Below the pieces are notes generated by a model. The model was not told where the DNA came from. It saw only the letters and a list, made by a program, of their open reading frames with translations, and ran no database searches. 64,000 nt of DNA from Paraburkholderia sp. PGU19 (lineage in GTDB: Bacteria > Pseudomonadota > Gammaproteobacteria > Burkholderiales > Burkholderiaceae): positions 620,001-684,000 of the forward strand of contig NZ_AP023181.1 of the NCBI RefSeq assembly GCF_013426915.1, written 5' to 3'. Position numbers and translations under genes: made by a program. Shown here piece by piece: positions 18,517 through 28,695 of this stretch (positions within the stretch are counted from its first letter, which is position 1; each line of letters opens with the position of its first letter).

Positions 18517-18706
18517 CGTACAACATATTCCGACGATGGCGCAATGCGCGCTTCAAGCGGCGCGGCGCTTGCCATAAGCATTCAGGGTTTACCATCCTTT
18601 CTCGCAGTCAACTGACAACGTATCTTGTGTTCGGACGTCCTATGACATAACATATTTCGCAAGACGCACTTCGCCGGGCAGGCAGCGCCCGCTCCAGGAG
18701 ATAGAG
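18517..18706. promoter_or_regulatory. Divergent promoter region with repeated ACAACRTAT half sites
   Basis: Related sequences GTACAACATAT (18518-18528), TGACAACGTAT (18613-18623) and TGACATAACATAT (18643-18655) resemble the ACAACGTAT half of the palindrome at 16001-16017. They lie at both ends of the divergent region, so one regulator could control the dehydrogenase and the aldolase operon together. An 8-bp palindrome GGACGTCC lies at 18633-18640. Confidence 0.45.
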
Positions 18707-19501
18707 ATGGCTTCGTCGTCACCGTATCAACCCTATCAAGCATTGCCGAATGGCTTTCGCGCCGCCGTCAAAAACGGCGAGCGTCTGATCGGCTGCTGGG
18801 CATCACTGGCCAGCCCGATTACGACCGAATTGCTCGGCACCGTGGGTTTTGACTGGATGCTGCTCGACGCCGAGCATGCGCCCAATGACGAACTCACGCT
18901 GATACCGCAGCTGATGGCGCTGAAAGACAGCCGCTCCACGCCCATCGTGCGTCCGCCGTCCAACGACAACGTCATCATCAAGCGCATGCTCGACGCGGGC
19001 TTCTTCAACTTCCTGATTCCGTTCGTCGACAGCGCCGACGACGCGCGCCGCGCCGTCGCCGCGACGCGCTACCCGCCGCACGGCATTCGTGGCGTATCAG
19101 TAGGTCAGCGCGGTAATCGGTACGGCGCGGTGACGGACTACCTGCAAGTGGTCAACGACAACATCTGCGTCATCGTGCAGATCGAGAGCCGCGCGGCCGT
19201 CGCTGCGATCGACGAGATTCTCGCGGTGGAAGGCGTCGATGGTGTCTTCATCGGCCCATCCGACCTCGCCGCCGCGTATGGTCATCTGGGCAACGCCGGT
19301 CACGCCGACGTTCAGCAGGCCATCGCGCATGTCTTTGAACGCGCGAAGGCAGCGGGCAAGCCGTCCGGCATCCTCGCGCACGTGCAGCAGGACGCCGAGC
19401 GCTATCTCGGCATGGGCGCCACACTGGTCTCCGTCTGCGCCGACATGGGCCTGTTGCGCAGCGGCGCGCTCAACGTCCGCCAGCACTTCATGCCGGCTTG
19501 A
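18707..19501 (+). CDS. garL: 2-dehydro-3-deoxyglucarate aldolase (HpcH/HpaI family)
   Basis: A 264-residue class II pyruvate aldolase. Segments [47 protein letters not shown] and [15 protein letters not shown] are those of GarL/HpaI enzymes; Mg-binding Glu and Asp lie in QIESRAAV and the IGPSDLA loop. It cleaves 5-keto-4-deoxy-D-glucarate to pyruvate and tartronate semialdehyde. The next gene, garR, reduces the semialdehyde. First gene of the plus-strand glucarate operon. Confidence 0.88.
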   Translation: MASSSPYQPYQALPNGFRAAVKNGERLIGCWASLASPITTELLGTVGFDWMLLDAEHAPNDELTLIPQLMALKDSRSTPIVRPPSNDNVIIKRMLDAGFFNFLIPFVDSADDARRAVAATRYPPHGIRGVSVGQRGNRYGAVTDYLQVVNDNICVIVQIESRAAVAAIDEILAVEGVDGVFIGPSDLAAAYGHLGNAGHADVQQAIAHVFERAKAAGKPSGILAHVQQDAERYLGMGATLVSVCADMGLLRSGALNVRQHFMPA

Positions 19502-19561
19502 TCGGCCTTGGCGGCCTGAACGCACGGACGTCACCTCACATCACACTATCGGGAGTAGCGA

Positions 19562-20455
19562 ATGCAAACAGCAGGCTTCATCGGACTCGGCATCATGGGC
19601 AAGCCCATGGCGGCCAATCTTCGCAAGAACGGCGTCGAGCTCACCGCCTTCACGCGCAGCGGCGTGCCCGACGAACTGACGCAAGCGGGCGTGACGGCAT
19701 CCGCGAGCCCCGCGGATGTCGCCGCGAAAGCGGACGTGATCTTCATCATGGTGCCGGACACGCCCGACGTCGAACGCGTGCTGTTCGGCGAGAACGGCGT
19801 TGCGAGCAAGCTGCGCCAGGGGCAGATCGTGGTCGACATGAGTTCGATCTCGCCCATCGCCACGCGTGACTTCGCGGCACGCGTGCGCGAGAAAGGCGCA
19901 GAGTATCTCGATGCGCCCGTGTCGGGCGGCGAAGTGGGCGCGAAAGCCGCGTCGCTGACCATCATGGTCGGTGGCGCGCAAGCCACGTTCGACAAGGTCA
20001 AGCCGCTGTTCGACATGTTGGGCAAGAACGTGTCACTGATCGGCGAAGTGGGCGCGGGTCAGATCTGCAAGGTCGCGAATCAGGTAATCGTCGCCGCGAC
20101 GATCGAGGCCGTGGGCGAAGCGCTGTTGCTCGCGTCGAAGGCCGGCGTCGATGCGGAGAAAGTGCGCAAGGCATTGATGGGCGGCTTCGCTTCGTCGCGT
20201 ATTCTCGAAGTGCACGGCGAGCGCATGACGAAGCGCACGTTCGATCCAGGCTTCCGGATCGAGTTGCATCAGAAGGATTTAAACCTCGCGCTATCCACAG
20301 CGCAAGCGCTCGGCGTTTCACTGCCGAACACGTCGACCTGCCAGGCGCTGTTCAACGCCTGCGCGGCACACGGCGGCAAGGCATGGGATCACTCGGGCAT
20401 GGTCCGTGCGCTCGAATATCTCGCCGACCACGAAATCGGACAGCAGCCGAAATGA
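19562..20455 (+). CDS. garR: 2-hydroxy-3-oxopropionate (tartronate semialdehyde) reductase
   Basis: A 297-residue beta-hydroxyacid dehydrogenase. The N-terminal Rossmann motif GFIGLGIMGKPMAANL, substrate loop DAPVSGGEVGA and catalytic Lys in GAGQICKVANQ are all present, and length is normal. It reduces tartronate semialdehyde, made by the aldolase just upstream, to D-glycerate. Its stop overlaps the start of the lactonase gene (ATGA). Confidence 0.92.
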   Translation: MQTAGFIGLGIMGKPMAANLRKNGVELTAFTRSGVPDELTQAGVTASASPADVAAKADVIFIMVPDTPDVERVLFGENGVASKLRQGQIVVDMSSISPIATRDFAARVREKGAEYLDAPVSGGEVGAKAASLTIMVGGAQATFDKVKPLFDMLGKNVSLIGEVGAGQICKVANQVIVAATIEAVGEALLLASKAGVDAEKVRKALMGGFASSRILEVHGERMTKRTFDPGFRIELHQKDLNLALSTAQALGVSLPNTSTCQALFNACAAHGGKAWDHSGMVRALEYLADHEIGQQPK

Positions 20456-21513
20456 CGTTTTACGCAATCGTCTCGAATGCGGTGGATGGCGATCTCGCCG
20501 TCTTCCGCGTCGATGGTTCGACGGGCGGCATCGAACGTATCGCGCGCCATCCAGCCGGAGACACCGTGATGCCACTCGCCCTCTCCGCCAGTGGCCGCGT
20601 GCTGCATGCTGCCACGCGCGGCGCGCAACGAAGCATCGTCACGTATTCGGTCGATACGCACACGGGCGCGCTTGTGCATCTGCGAACCGCGTCCATCGAA
20701 TCGAATCTCGCGTATCTGTCGCTGACGCCATCGGACGACTGGCTGCTCGGCGCATCGTACGGTGAGTCTTCCGTGAGCCTGTATCGCGCAAGCCCATTGG
20801 ACAGTGCTGAAATCACGCCGCGTCAGGTGGTCGAAGGCTTCGTGCATGCGCACGCAGTCATCGCGTCGGCGGATGGCCGCTTCGCGTATGCCACGTCGCT
20901 AGGCTCCGACACGGTGTTCTGTTTTGCAATCGTCCGCGACGCGAACGACGCAGCGCTCGAACTCGTGAAGAAGATGCCCGTGGAAGCTGGCTTCGGGCCG
21001 CGTCATCTGCGCTTGTCGCCCGATGAAAGAACGCTGTACGTGTCGAGCGAATTCCGCGCGACGGTCGCCGTGTTCTCGCGCGATGGCGAAACAGGTGCGC
21101 TGTCGGCCCGCAGCGTATCGCCGCGCGCACCGTCGCTCGCGCATCTGAACGATGGCTGCCCGCGCACTGCGCAAGTCGATCCGGCCACAGCCGCGACACT
21201 CGTCTGGGCCGCCGATTTGCAGGTGACACCCGATGGCCGCTACATCTACGTCGCCGAGCGCACGTCGAGCCGTCTGATCGCCTACCGCGCGACTCGCGAA
21301 GGCTCGCTCGAATACGCTGGCTACACCGACACGGAAGCGCAACCGCGCGGCTTCAGGATCGACCCGTCAGGCCGCTTTCTCGTTGCTTGCGGCGAGAAGT
21401 CCGCGCAGGTAGTCGTGTACGCGATCGACGCCGACTCGGGCGCCCTCTCCGCCGTTTCGCGCTGCGAAGGCGGACGCGGCGCGAACTGGGTCGAGATCGT
21501 CGCGCAGACGTAG
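20452..21513 (+). CDS. Lactonase, 7-bladed beta-propeller (6-phosphogluconolactonase-like)
   Basis: A 353-residue cytosolic lactonase of the YbhE/PF10282 family. Repeated propeller blades are visible (HLRLSPDERTLYVSSEF, LQVTPDGRYIYVAERTSSRL, FRIDPSGRFLVACGEKS). I chose the ATG at 20452, which overlaps the garR stop by four bases. In a glucarate locus it probably hydrolyses glucaro- or galactarolactones before the dehydratase step; this role is inferred from context. Confidence 0.85.
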   Translation: MTFYAIVSNAVDGDLAVFRVDGSTGGIERIARHPAGDTVMPLALSASGRVLHAATRGAQRSIVTYSVDTHTGALVHLRTASIESNLAYLSLTPSDDWLLGASYGESSVSLYRASPLDSAEITPRQVVEGFVHAHAVIASADGRFAYATSLGSDTVFCFAIVRDANDAALELVKKMPVEAGFGPRHLRLSPDERTLYVSSEFRATVAVFSRDGETGALSARSVSPRAPSLAHLNDGCPRTAQVDPATAATLVWAADLQVTPDGRYIYVAERTSSRLIAYRATREGSLEYAGYTDTEAQPRGFRIDPSGRFLVACGEKSAQVVVYAIDADSGALSAVSRCEGGRGANWVEIVAQT

Positions 21514-21609
21514 CGCTGCACGCCGGACGCGGCAGCGCGAACATCTTTCATTGAATTTCACCGGCCCATCACAGGCCACTTTTGGGACCCAACCCCAGGA
21601 CCGACTCTC

Positions 21610-22950
21610 ATGTCTACGATTACCCAAGGCGCCCCAACCGTCACCGAATTGCGTGTCGTCCCCGTCGCTGGCCGCGACAGCATGCTGATGAACCTGAGCG
21701 GCGCACATGGCCCGTTCTTCACGCGCAACATCGTGATCCTGCGCGACAGCGCGGGCAACACCGGCGTCGGCGAAGTGCCGGGCGGTGAGAACATCCGCAA
21801 GACGATCGACGATGCGCGTCCGTTCGTGGTCGGCCAGTCGATCGGCAATCTGCAGGCCGTGCTCAACAACGTACGCAAGCAGTTCGCGGATCGCGACGCG
21901 GGTGGCCGCGGCTTGCAGACCTTCGATCTGCGCACGACGATCCACGCCGTGACAGCGCTCGAAGCCGCCTTCCTCGACCTGCTCGGCCAGCACCTGGGCG
22001 TGCCTGTCGCGGCGCTGCTCGGCGAAGGCCAGCAACGCGACGAAGTCGAAATGCTCGGCTATCTGTTCTATATCGGCGACCGGAAGAAGACGGACCTGCC
22101 GTACGCGAGCGGCGTCGAAGGACGCGACGACTGGGAGCGCCTGCGCACGGAAGAAGCGCTGACGCCTGAAACCGTCGTGCGACTTGCGGAAGCCGCGCAG
22201 GCGCGATATGGCTTCAACGACTTCAAACTCAAGGGCGGCGTGCTGGCCGGCGACGCCGAGATCGAAGCGGTGACGGCACTGGCCGAACGCTTCCCCGAAG
22301 CACGTGTGACGCTCGATCCGAACGGCGCATGGTCGCTGGCCGAAGCGATCCGCCTGTGCCGCGACCAGCACGACGTGCTTGCGTATGCGGAAGATCCGTG
22401 CGGCGCCGAGAACGGCTACTCGGGCCGCGAAGTGATGGCGGAATTCCGCCGCGCGACGGGCCTGCCGACGGCGACCAATATGATCGCCACCGACTGGCGC
22501 CAGATGGGTCACGCCATCCTGCTGCAATCGGTCGACATTCCGCTCGCCGACCCGCACTTCTGGACGATGCAGGGCTCGGTGCGCGTCGCGCAGATGTGCA
22601 ACGACTGGGGCCTCACGTGGGGCTCGCATTCGAACAATCACTTCGACGTGTCGCTCGCGATGTTCACGCATGTCGCGGCGGCGGCGCCGGGCAAGATCAC
22701 CGCGATCGACACGCACTGGATCTGGCAGGACGGCCAGTATCTGACGCGCGATCCGCTGCAGATCGTCGGCGGCAAGGTGAAGGTGCCGGCGAAGCCGGGC
22801 CTTGGCGTCGAACTCGACATGGACGCACTCGAAAAGGCGCACGCGCTGTATCAGCAGCACGGACTCGGCGCGCGCGACGATGGTGTCGCGATGCAATACC
22901 TGATTCCGAACTGGAAGTTCGACAACAAGCGGCCTTCCCTCGTGCGTTGA
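21610..22950 (+). CDS. gudD: Glucarate dehydratase
   Basis: A 446-residue enolase-superfamily acid-sugar dehydratase of standard length. The KxK motif (FKLKGG), metal ligands ([35 protein letters not shown]) and the catalytic His region ([18 protein letters not shown]) are intact. It dehydrates D-glucarate (and usually L-idarate) to 5-keto-4-deoxyglucarate, the branch point for the aldolase and KdgD in this locus. Confidence 0.95.
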   Translation: MSTITQGAPTVTELRVVPVAGRDSMLMNLSGAHGPFFTRNIVILRDSAGNTGVGEVPGGENIRKTIDDARPFVVGQSIGNLQAVLNNVRKQFADRDAGGRGLQTFDLRTTIHAVTALEAAFLDLLGQHLGVPVAALLGEGQQRDEVEMLGYLFYIGDRKKTDLPYASGVEGRDDWERLRTEEALTPETVVRLAEAAQARYGFNDFKLKGGVLAGDAEIEAVTALAERFPEARVTLDPNGAWSLAEAIRLCRDQHDVLAYAEDPCGAENGYSGREVMAEFRRATGLPTATNMIATDWRQMGHAILLQSVDIPLADPHFWTMQGSVRVAQMCNDWGLTWGSHSNNHFDVSLAMFTHVAAAAPGKITAIDTHWIWQDGQYLTRDPLQIVGGKVKVPAKPGLGVELDMDALEKAHALYQQHGLGARDDGVAMQYLIPNWKFDNKRPSLVR

Positions 22951-23042
22951 TTCTTCTGGCGCCTGGAACCCTTCCGGAATGACGCGGCCTGCATGGCCGC
23001 CAATACTTCAACACTGACTGACACACTCAAGCGAACTCAAAC

Positions 23043-23960
23043 ATGACCACGCCGCAAGAACTCAAAGCGATCGTATCCGAAGGCCTTCTGTCGTTTCCCG
23101 TCACCGATTTCGACAGCAACGGCGACTTCCGTCCCGACACGTATGCCGCGCGTCTGGAATGGCTTGCACCGTACGGCGCGACTGCCCTCTTTGCTGCGGG
23201 CGGCACGGGCGAGTTTTTCTCGCTGACGAAGTCGGAATATTCGAATGTGATCCGCACTGCGACGGAAACCTGCAAGGGCAAGGTGCCGATTCTGGCGGGC
23301 GCGGGCGGCCCGACGCGTGTCGCGATCGAATATGCGCAGGAAGCTGAGCGCAATGGCGCGCAGGGCATTCTGCTGATGCCGCACTATCTGACGGAAGCGT
23401 CGCAGGAAGGCATTGCTATGCACGTCGAGCAGGTGTGCAAGGCGGTGAAGAACATGGGCGTGATCGTATATAACCGCGCGAATTCAAAGCTTGGGGCTGA
23501 TTCGTTGGAGCGGCTCGCGGACAAGTGCCCGAACCTGATCGGATTCAAGGATGGCGTGGGTGATATCGAGAGCATGGTGACCATTCGCCGGCGCATGGGC
23601 GACCGGTTCTCTTATCTTGGTGGTCTGCCGACTGCTGAAGTTTACGCCGCGGCGTATAAGGCGCTAGGTGTGCCTGTTTATTCGTCGGCTGTGTTCAATT
23701 TCATTCCTAAGACGGCGATGGAGTTCTATCGCGCGATCGCTGCAGATGATCATGCCACTACGGACAAGTTGCTCGATGAGTTCTTTTTGCCTTATCTGGC
23801 GATTCGGAATCGTCGGCAAGGTTATGCTGTGAGTATTGTTAAGGCTGGGGCTAAACTTGTCGGCCATGATGCTGGGCCTGTGCGGGCGCCCCTCACCGAT
23901 CTGAGCGAAGACGAGTTCGCGCAACTCGATGTGCTTATCAAGAAGCTTGGAGCGCAGTAG
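23043..23960 (+). CDS. kdgD: 5-dehydro-4-deoxyglucarate dehydratase
   Basis: A 305-residue member of the dihydrodipicolinate synthase superfamily. The [10 protein letters not shown] motif, catalytic Tyr (VIVYNRAN) and Schiff-base Lys ([10 protein letters not shown]) are present. It decarboxylates and dehydrates 5-keto-4-deoxyglucarate to 2,5-dioxopentanoate, which the dehydrogenase at 16894-18516 converts to 2-oxoglutarate. Codon use becomes less GC-rich after about 23640, approaching the repeat that follows directly after its stop codon. Confidence 0.93.
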   Translation: MTTPQELKAIVSEGLLSFPVTDFDSNGDFRPDTYAARLEWLAPYGATALFAAGGTGEFFSLTKSEYSNVIRTATETCKGKVPILAGAGGPTRVAIEYAQEAERNGAQGILLMPHYLTEASQEGIAMHVEQVCKAVKNMGVIVYNRANSKLGADSLERLADKCPNLIGFKDGVGDIESMVTIRRRMGDRFSYLGGLPTAEVYAAAYKALGVPVYSSAVFNFIPKTAMEFYRAIAADDHATTDKLLDEFFLPYLAIRNRRQGYAVSIVKAGAKLVGHDAGPVRAPLTDLSEDEFAQLDVLIKKLGAQ

Positions 23961-24026
23961 TTTTTTTGTCTGCGACGCTGGTGGGGGTTTCGACTTTGCT
24001 GTGATGGTTGGTTTGCTTGTTTTCTC

Positions 24027-24684
24027 GCTGGCATCCGCGATTTGTTAGCGTGCTTCAAGCGTCGCCCCTGTGCGGGGCGGCACCTACTTTTCTTTGCCGC
24101 CGCAAAGAAAAGTAGGCAAAAGAAAGCGGCTCACACCGCCAACATTTCTTCCTGCCTGAGGGCCCCCAAAGGTTCTTACGCTTCACACGGCAACCACGAC
24201 ACCCATATTCGTTGCCAACGCTCTTGCGATGCATCTCACCCGCTTCGCGCGCCCGCGTCGCCATATGCCGCGCCAGACAATCCACTGCCGCCCAGGTGGC
24301 AAACTGTGTGTAGGTTGTCGCGTCGTATAGCCTGGCGCTCTTACATGGCGGCATGCGTGTGCTATCGGTCCGGAGTGAGGCGTGTATGGCGCTACGGCCT
24401 ACACACAGTTTGCCACCTGGGCGGCACATACCATTCGCTGCCGCTAGCCCTTGTGCGAGTGCTTGAAGTGGGTGAGGCGCTCATTCGAAGCGTTGGCAAC
24501 GCACGCGAACAAGCACGTTGCCGCGCGAAGCATAAGACCGGTTGGGGGCCCTCAGGCAAATACAAGAACGGGCGGTGTTAGCCGCTTTCTTTTGCCTACT
24601 TTTCTTTGCGGCGGCAAAGAAAAGTAGGTGCCGCCCCGCACAGGGGCGACGCTTGAAGCACGCTAACGAATCGCGGATGCCAAC
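24027..24684. repeat. Palindromic dispersed repeat, intact copy (about 658 bp)
   Basis: A large imperfect inverted repeat. The outer arms (24027-24160 and 24530-24684) contain a local hairpin ACTTTTCTTTG..CAAAGAAAAGT and the GC-rich dyad GCCCCTGTGCGGGGC. An inner pair of arms carries GGTGGCAAACTGTGTGT (around 24295 and its complement around 24405). A second copy, interrupted by an IS, occupies 34781-35130 plus 40493-40801. Flanking low-complexity sequence after the kdgD stop (TTTTTTTGTCTGCGACGC) also recurs after the stop at 34677. Short frames inside encode AAAKKSRQKKA-like peptides; I take these as non-coding. Confidence 0.8.
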
Positions 24685-24779
24685 GCAAAGGCAAAAAACA
24701 AAACCACCACACCACAAAAGCCACCAATCCAACAAAAACCCCAAAACCGGCAAAGCCTACGCCGCAAAGGCAAAAAACC

Positions 24780-25667
24780 TCACTCCAACTCCCCGAACAA
24801 CCAATCCTGAAAACTCTTAACCTTAGGCAAATCCGCCCGCGACTTAAGCAAGTTCATGGTATAGCCATTCACGCGCAAACCTTCTAAACCTAAAGGCGCA
24901 ACGAGAGCCCCAGCCTTCAACTCCCTCTGCGCAAGCAACAAACTTTCAAGACACACTCCCAGCCCATCAACGGCCGCCGAAATCGCCATAAAAGACCGAT
25001 CAAACCGCGGCCCCCGCGTAATATCCAGCACAACTTTGCGATGCAACCGCATCCAGTCCCGCCACCCCACGAGACACCCTTCACTATGAATCAAAGTGTG
25101 ATGCCTTAAATCCGCGACAGTGCGAATCGGATGCTCGCCCAACGCCAACCTTGGCGCACACAACGGCACAATCGTCTCCAAAGGCAAATCGAGCACCATC
25201 GTCCCCGCCGGCTGCAATCGCCGCGCGCCATACCGAATGTCGATATCAACCGCCTCCTTGATGAGATCGACAGGCGCCGAAGAAGCATTGAGCCGCACAT
25301 CAATATCCGGATGCAACGCACTGAAACGCGCCAGTCTCGGCATCAGCCATTGCGTCGCGATGCTAGGCGTCGCATGCACCGTGAGGATGTCGCTCTTCTC
25401 GACCCGCCCAATGTCCCGCGTGGCCTTGTCGATGCGCGCGAATGCCGCGCCGATTTCCTCTGCATATTGCCGCCCCGTGTCCGTGAGGATCACCGCGCGA
25501 TGCACGCGATGAAAGAGCCGCACGCTCAACTGATCCTCCAGAAGCTTGATCTGATGACTGATCGCCGAAGGCGTCACGAACAGTTCGTCTGCTGCAAGCG
25601 CAAACGACGAGAGCCGCGCAGCGGCCTCGAACGCCTGTATCGACTTGAGTGTGGCCCTGTTGTGCAT
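24780..25667 (-). CDS. LysR-family transcriptional regulator (GcvA-like)
   Basis: About 295 residues. N-terminal HTH: ALKSIQAFEAAARLSSFALAADEL-type helix, then VTPSAISHQIKLLEDQLSV; C-terminal periplasmic-binding-like effector domain follows. The ATG at 25667 (MHNRATLKS) matches family starts; an ATG 27 bp upstream is possible. It is divergent from the split transketolase operon at 25868, the classical arrangement for a LysR activator and its target. Its 3' end abuts the palindromic repeat. Confidence 0.88.
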   Translation of the reverse strand: MHNRATLKSIQAFEAAARLSSFALAADELFVTPSAISHQIKLLEDQLSVRLFHRVHRAVILTDTGRQYAEEIGAAFARIDKATRDIGRVEKSDILTVHATPSIATQWLMPRLARFSALHPDIDVRLNASSAPVDLIKEAVDIDIRYGARRLQPAGTMVLDLPLETIVPLCAPRLALGEHPIRTVADLRHHTLIHSEGCLVGWRDWMRLHRKVVLDITRGPRFDRSFMAISAAVDGLGVCLESLLLAQRELKAGALVAPLGLEGLRVNGYTMNLLKSRADLPKVKSFQDWLFGELE

Positions 25668-25867
25668 AGCAATATCCACATGAAATGAATTCACCCATCG
25701 GCCACTTTAATTCGTTTGAGCCAATGCTTTCAAGTCGATACGCTTGTCTTACTCGCAGAACGCACCAAACAAGGGATTACCCGAATCTGCGAGCAGCACG
25801 AAGCATCCCGCCATGAATCACCGAGCGCCCGGCCGCCATCGAGCCTGACGCCGCAAAGGAGACACGC

Positions 25868-26713
25868 GTGAATACGAGCGAAGCCGGGCGCACCGCCCAA
25901 CTCGCGGAACACGCCTACCGCATCCGCCGCAACGCGCTGCTGATGGGCGAAGTACAAGGCCAGGGCTATATCGGCCAGGCGCTCGACATTGCCGACGCGC
26001 TCGCAGTCGCCTACTTCGGCGCCATGCGCTACCGCCCCGAAGACCCCGAATGGGAAGGCCGCGACCGCTTCCTGCTGTCGAACGGTCACTACGCGATTGC
26101 GCTGTACGCCGCCCTCTTCGAAGCCGGCATCCTGCCCGCCGATGAACTCGAAACCTATGGCAGCGACGACAGCCGTCTACCGATGTCGGGGATGGCGAGC
26201 TACACGCCGGGGATGGAAATGTCGGGCGGCTCGCTCGGCCACGGTTTGACGATTGCAGTTGGCCGCTGCCTGGGACTGAAGCGCAAGAACTCGGACGCCT
26301 TCGTCTACACACTCTTCTCCGATGGCGAACTCGACGAAGGCTCGATCTGGGAAGGTTTGATGTCCGCCGCGCACTGGAAGCTCGACAACCTGATCGCCAT
26401 CGTCGACGTCAACAACCAGCAGGCCGATGGCCCGTCGACGCAGATCATGGCCTTCGAGCCGCTCGTCGAAAAGCTGGAGGCGTTCGGCTGGTACACGCAG
26501 CGTGTGAACGGCAACGACATCGATGCCGTCAAGCAGGCATTCGACAACGCCCGCACTCACGACAAGCCGCAGCCGCGCATCATCGTCTGCGACACGAAGA
26601 TGGGCTGCGGCGTGCCGTTCCTCGAAGAACGCGAGAAGAACCATTTCATCCGCGTCGATGCACATGAGTGGAAGCTCGCGCTCGAAGCACTCGAAGCCGG
26701 GAGACAAGCATGA
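25868..26713 (+). CDS. Transketolase, N-terminal subunit
   Basis: A 281-residue protein equal to the N-terminal thiamine-diphosphate-binding half of transketolase: GYIGQALDIADALAVAYFGAM, DRFLLSNGHYAIALYAALFEAG, GSLGHGLTIAVGRCLGLK and the GDGxxxEG-type cofactor motif (FSDGELDEGSIWEGLM, then IVDVNNQQADG). It must pair with the C-terminal subunit encoded next (ATGA overlap). Split transketolases are often specialised for unusual sugar or sugar-acid substrates. Same operon as a TRAP transporter and dehydrogenases. Confidence 0.9.
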   Translation: MNTSEAGRTAQLAEHAYRIRRNALLMGEVQGQGYIGQALDIADALAVAYFGAMRYRPEDPEWEGRDRFLLSNGHYAIALYAALFEAGILPADELETYGSDDSRLPMSGMASYTPGMEMSGGSLGHGLTIAVGRCLGLKRKNSDAFVYTLFSDGELDEGSIWEGLMSAAHWKLDNLIAIVDVNNQQADGPSTQIMAFEPLVEKLEAFGWYTQRVNGNDIDAVKQAFDNARTHDKPQPRIIVCDTKMGCGVPFLEEREKNHFIRVDAHEWKLALEALEAGRQA

Positions 26714-27708
26714 GCACCGTCGCCAAAAAGCCCAAGCTGAAAACGTCCGCGATGATCGCGTCGATCGCGGGCGAAGGCCAGGTCACGCGTTCCGCGCCGT
26801 TCGGCCACGCGCTCGCTGAACTGGCGCGCTCGAAGCCCAACGTGATCGGCATGACAGCCGATCTCGGCAAGTACACGGACCTGCATATCTTCGGGAAGGA
26901 GTTTCCCGATCGCTACTATCAGATGGGCATGGCCGAGCAGTTGCTGATGGGCGCGGCCGCAGGTTTTGCGCATGAAGGCGCGCAGCCGTTCGTAACGACC
27001 TACGCCGTATTCGCTACGCGCCGCGCCTATGACTTCATCCACCAGACGATCGCGGAAGACAACCTCGATGTGAAAATCGTCGCCGCACTGCCCGGCCTCA
27101 CGACAGGCTACGGCCCGAGCCACCAGGCCGCCGAAGACCTCGCGCTGATGCGCGCAATGCCGAACATGACCGTGATCGACCCGTGCGACGCACTCGATAT
27201 CGAGCAGATGGTGCCCGCAATCGCCGCTCACAAAGGCCCTGTCTATGCACGCCTGTTGCGTGGCAACGTGCCCGCCGTGCTCGATGAATACGACTACAAG
27301 TTCGAGCTCGGCAAAGCGAAGCTGCTGCGCGATGGCAACGACGTGCTGCTGATCTCGTCCGGGATCATGACGATGCGCTCGCTCGAAGTCGCCAAGGCAC
27401 TGGAAGCCGACAACATCGGCGTCGGCGTGCTGCACGTGCCGACCATCAAGCCGCTCGATACGGCCACGATCCTTCGAGAAGCAAAGCGTACGGGCCGCAT
27501 GGTAATCGTCGCGGAGAACCATACGGTGATCGGCGGTCTCGGTGAAGCAGTAGCGCGCACGCTGCTCGGCGCAGGCGTCACGCCGCCGTTCCGCCAGATC
27601 GCACTGCCCGACGAATTCCTCGACGCCGGCGCCCTGCCCACGCTGCACGACCGCTACGGCATCTCGACGGAAGCGATGTGCGACACCATCAAAGGCTGGC
27701 TCGGCTAA
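26710..27708 (+). CDS. Transketolase, C-terminal subunit
   Basis: About 332 residues, the pyrimidine-binding plus C-terminal domain half of transketolase: GMTADLGKYTDLHIFGKEFPDRYYQMGMAEQ (with catalytic Glu) and VTTYAVFATRRAYDFI. The ATG at 26710 overlaps the stop of the N-terminal subunit, giving coupled translation and a 1:1 ratio. The two halves together match one full transketolase; a separate full-length enzyme lies at 31706. Confidence 0.9.
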   Translation: MSTVAKKPKLKTSAMIASIAGEGQVTRSAPFGHALAELARSKPNVIGMTADLGKYTDLHIFGKEFPDRYYQMGMAEQLLMGAAAGFAHEGAQPFVTTYAVFATRRAYDFIHQTIAEDNLDVKIVAALPGLTTGYGPSHQAAEDLALMRAMPNMTVIDPCDALDIEQMVPAIAAHKGPVYARLLRGNVPAVLDEYDYKFELGKAKLLRDGNDVLLISSGIMTMRSLEVAKALEADNIGVGVLHVPTIKPLDTATILREAKRTGRMVIVAENHTVIGGLGEAVARTLLGAGVTPPFRQIALPDEFLDAGALPTLHDRYGISTEAMCDTIKGWLG

Positions 27709-27760
27709 CAGCCGATAGCAACACCACAACCCCAACTCAAGCATTCAGGAGAACAGCATC

Positions 27761-28524
27761 ATGTCAGAGTCGCGTCTTCTCGACGGCAAGGTCGCCGTCA
27801 TTTCCGGCGCCGCATCGCCGCGTGGCATCGGCATGGCCACCGCGCGCATGTTCGCGCAGCACGGCGCGAAAATCGCGATCCTCGATCTCGATGCCTCGGC
27901 GGCACGCGATGCAGCGGCATCGATCGGCCCCGAACATCGCGGCTATGTCTGCAACGTCACCGATAAACAAGCGTGTCAGGCCGCTGTCGAACAGATCGTC
28001 GCCGACTTCGGCGCCATCGACGTGCTCATCAATAACGCGGGCATCACCCAAGCCGTGAAGCTGCTCGATATCGATTCCGAAAGCTGGGACCGCATTCTCG
28101 ATGTGAACCTGCGCGGCGTGCTGTATCTGTCGCAAGCTGTCGTGCCGCAGATGAAGAAGCAGAAGAGCGGCTCGATTGGTTGCATGTCCTCGGTGTCGGC
28201 GCAGCGCGGCGGCGGCATTCTCGGCGGCCCGCACTATTCGGCGGCGAAAGCGGGCGTGCTCGGCCTCGCCAAAGCCATGGCGCGCGAACTCGGCCCCGAC
28301 GGCATCCGCGTGAACTGCGTGACGCCCGGCCTGATTCAAACCGACATCAATGCAGGCAAGATCCCGACGACAAACGCGGCGAAATTCTCGCCGGCATTCC
28401 GCTGAACCGCCTCGGCGTGCCCGACGACGTAGCAGGCGCGTTCCTGTTCCTCGCATCGCCGATTTCGTCGTACATCACAGGCGCCGTCATCGACGTGAAC
28501 GGCGGCATGCTGATTCACGGCTGA
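27761..28524 (+). pseudogene. Short-chain dehydrogenase/reductase with a frameshift
   Basis: A classical SDR: cofactor motif GAASPRGIGMA, NNAGI, active-site Ser (SSVSAQRGGG) and YSAAK. The frame breaks near 28366: the sequence reads CCCGACGAC where CCCGGACGAC would keep the frame. The original frame then stops at 28405. In the next frame the family C-terminus continues (EILAGIPLNRLGVPDDVAGAF to VNGGMLIHG, stop 28522-28524). One missing G explains it, so this is either a recent one-base deletion or a sequencing error. An 11-bp tandem duplication CTGATTCACGG lies at the stop (28510-28531). The intact enzyme would oxidise a hydroxyl of the operon's substrate. Confidence 0.8.
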
Positions 28525-28695
28525 TTCACGGCTGATGAGCAGATAACATCCAACGACGCGCGGCCGGGTCCGGCCAGCCGCGCGCGACAATGCAGTCGCC
28601 GGACCCAGGCAAACGCGCCGCAGAGCGTGTTGCCCGCGAATACAACGCGAATACAACTATACCGATGCATCACATCCGTATTGGAGGAGCACATC

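Noticed and set aside
24042..24820. Small frames giving CAGRHLLFFAAAKKSRQKKA-like peptides, also at 34664-35167 and 40598-40969
   Set aside because: They lie in the arms of the palindromic repeat, occur in both orientations and vary in frame, so I treat them as non-coding repeat DNA.
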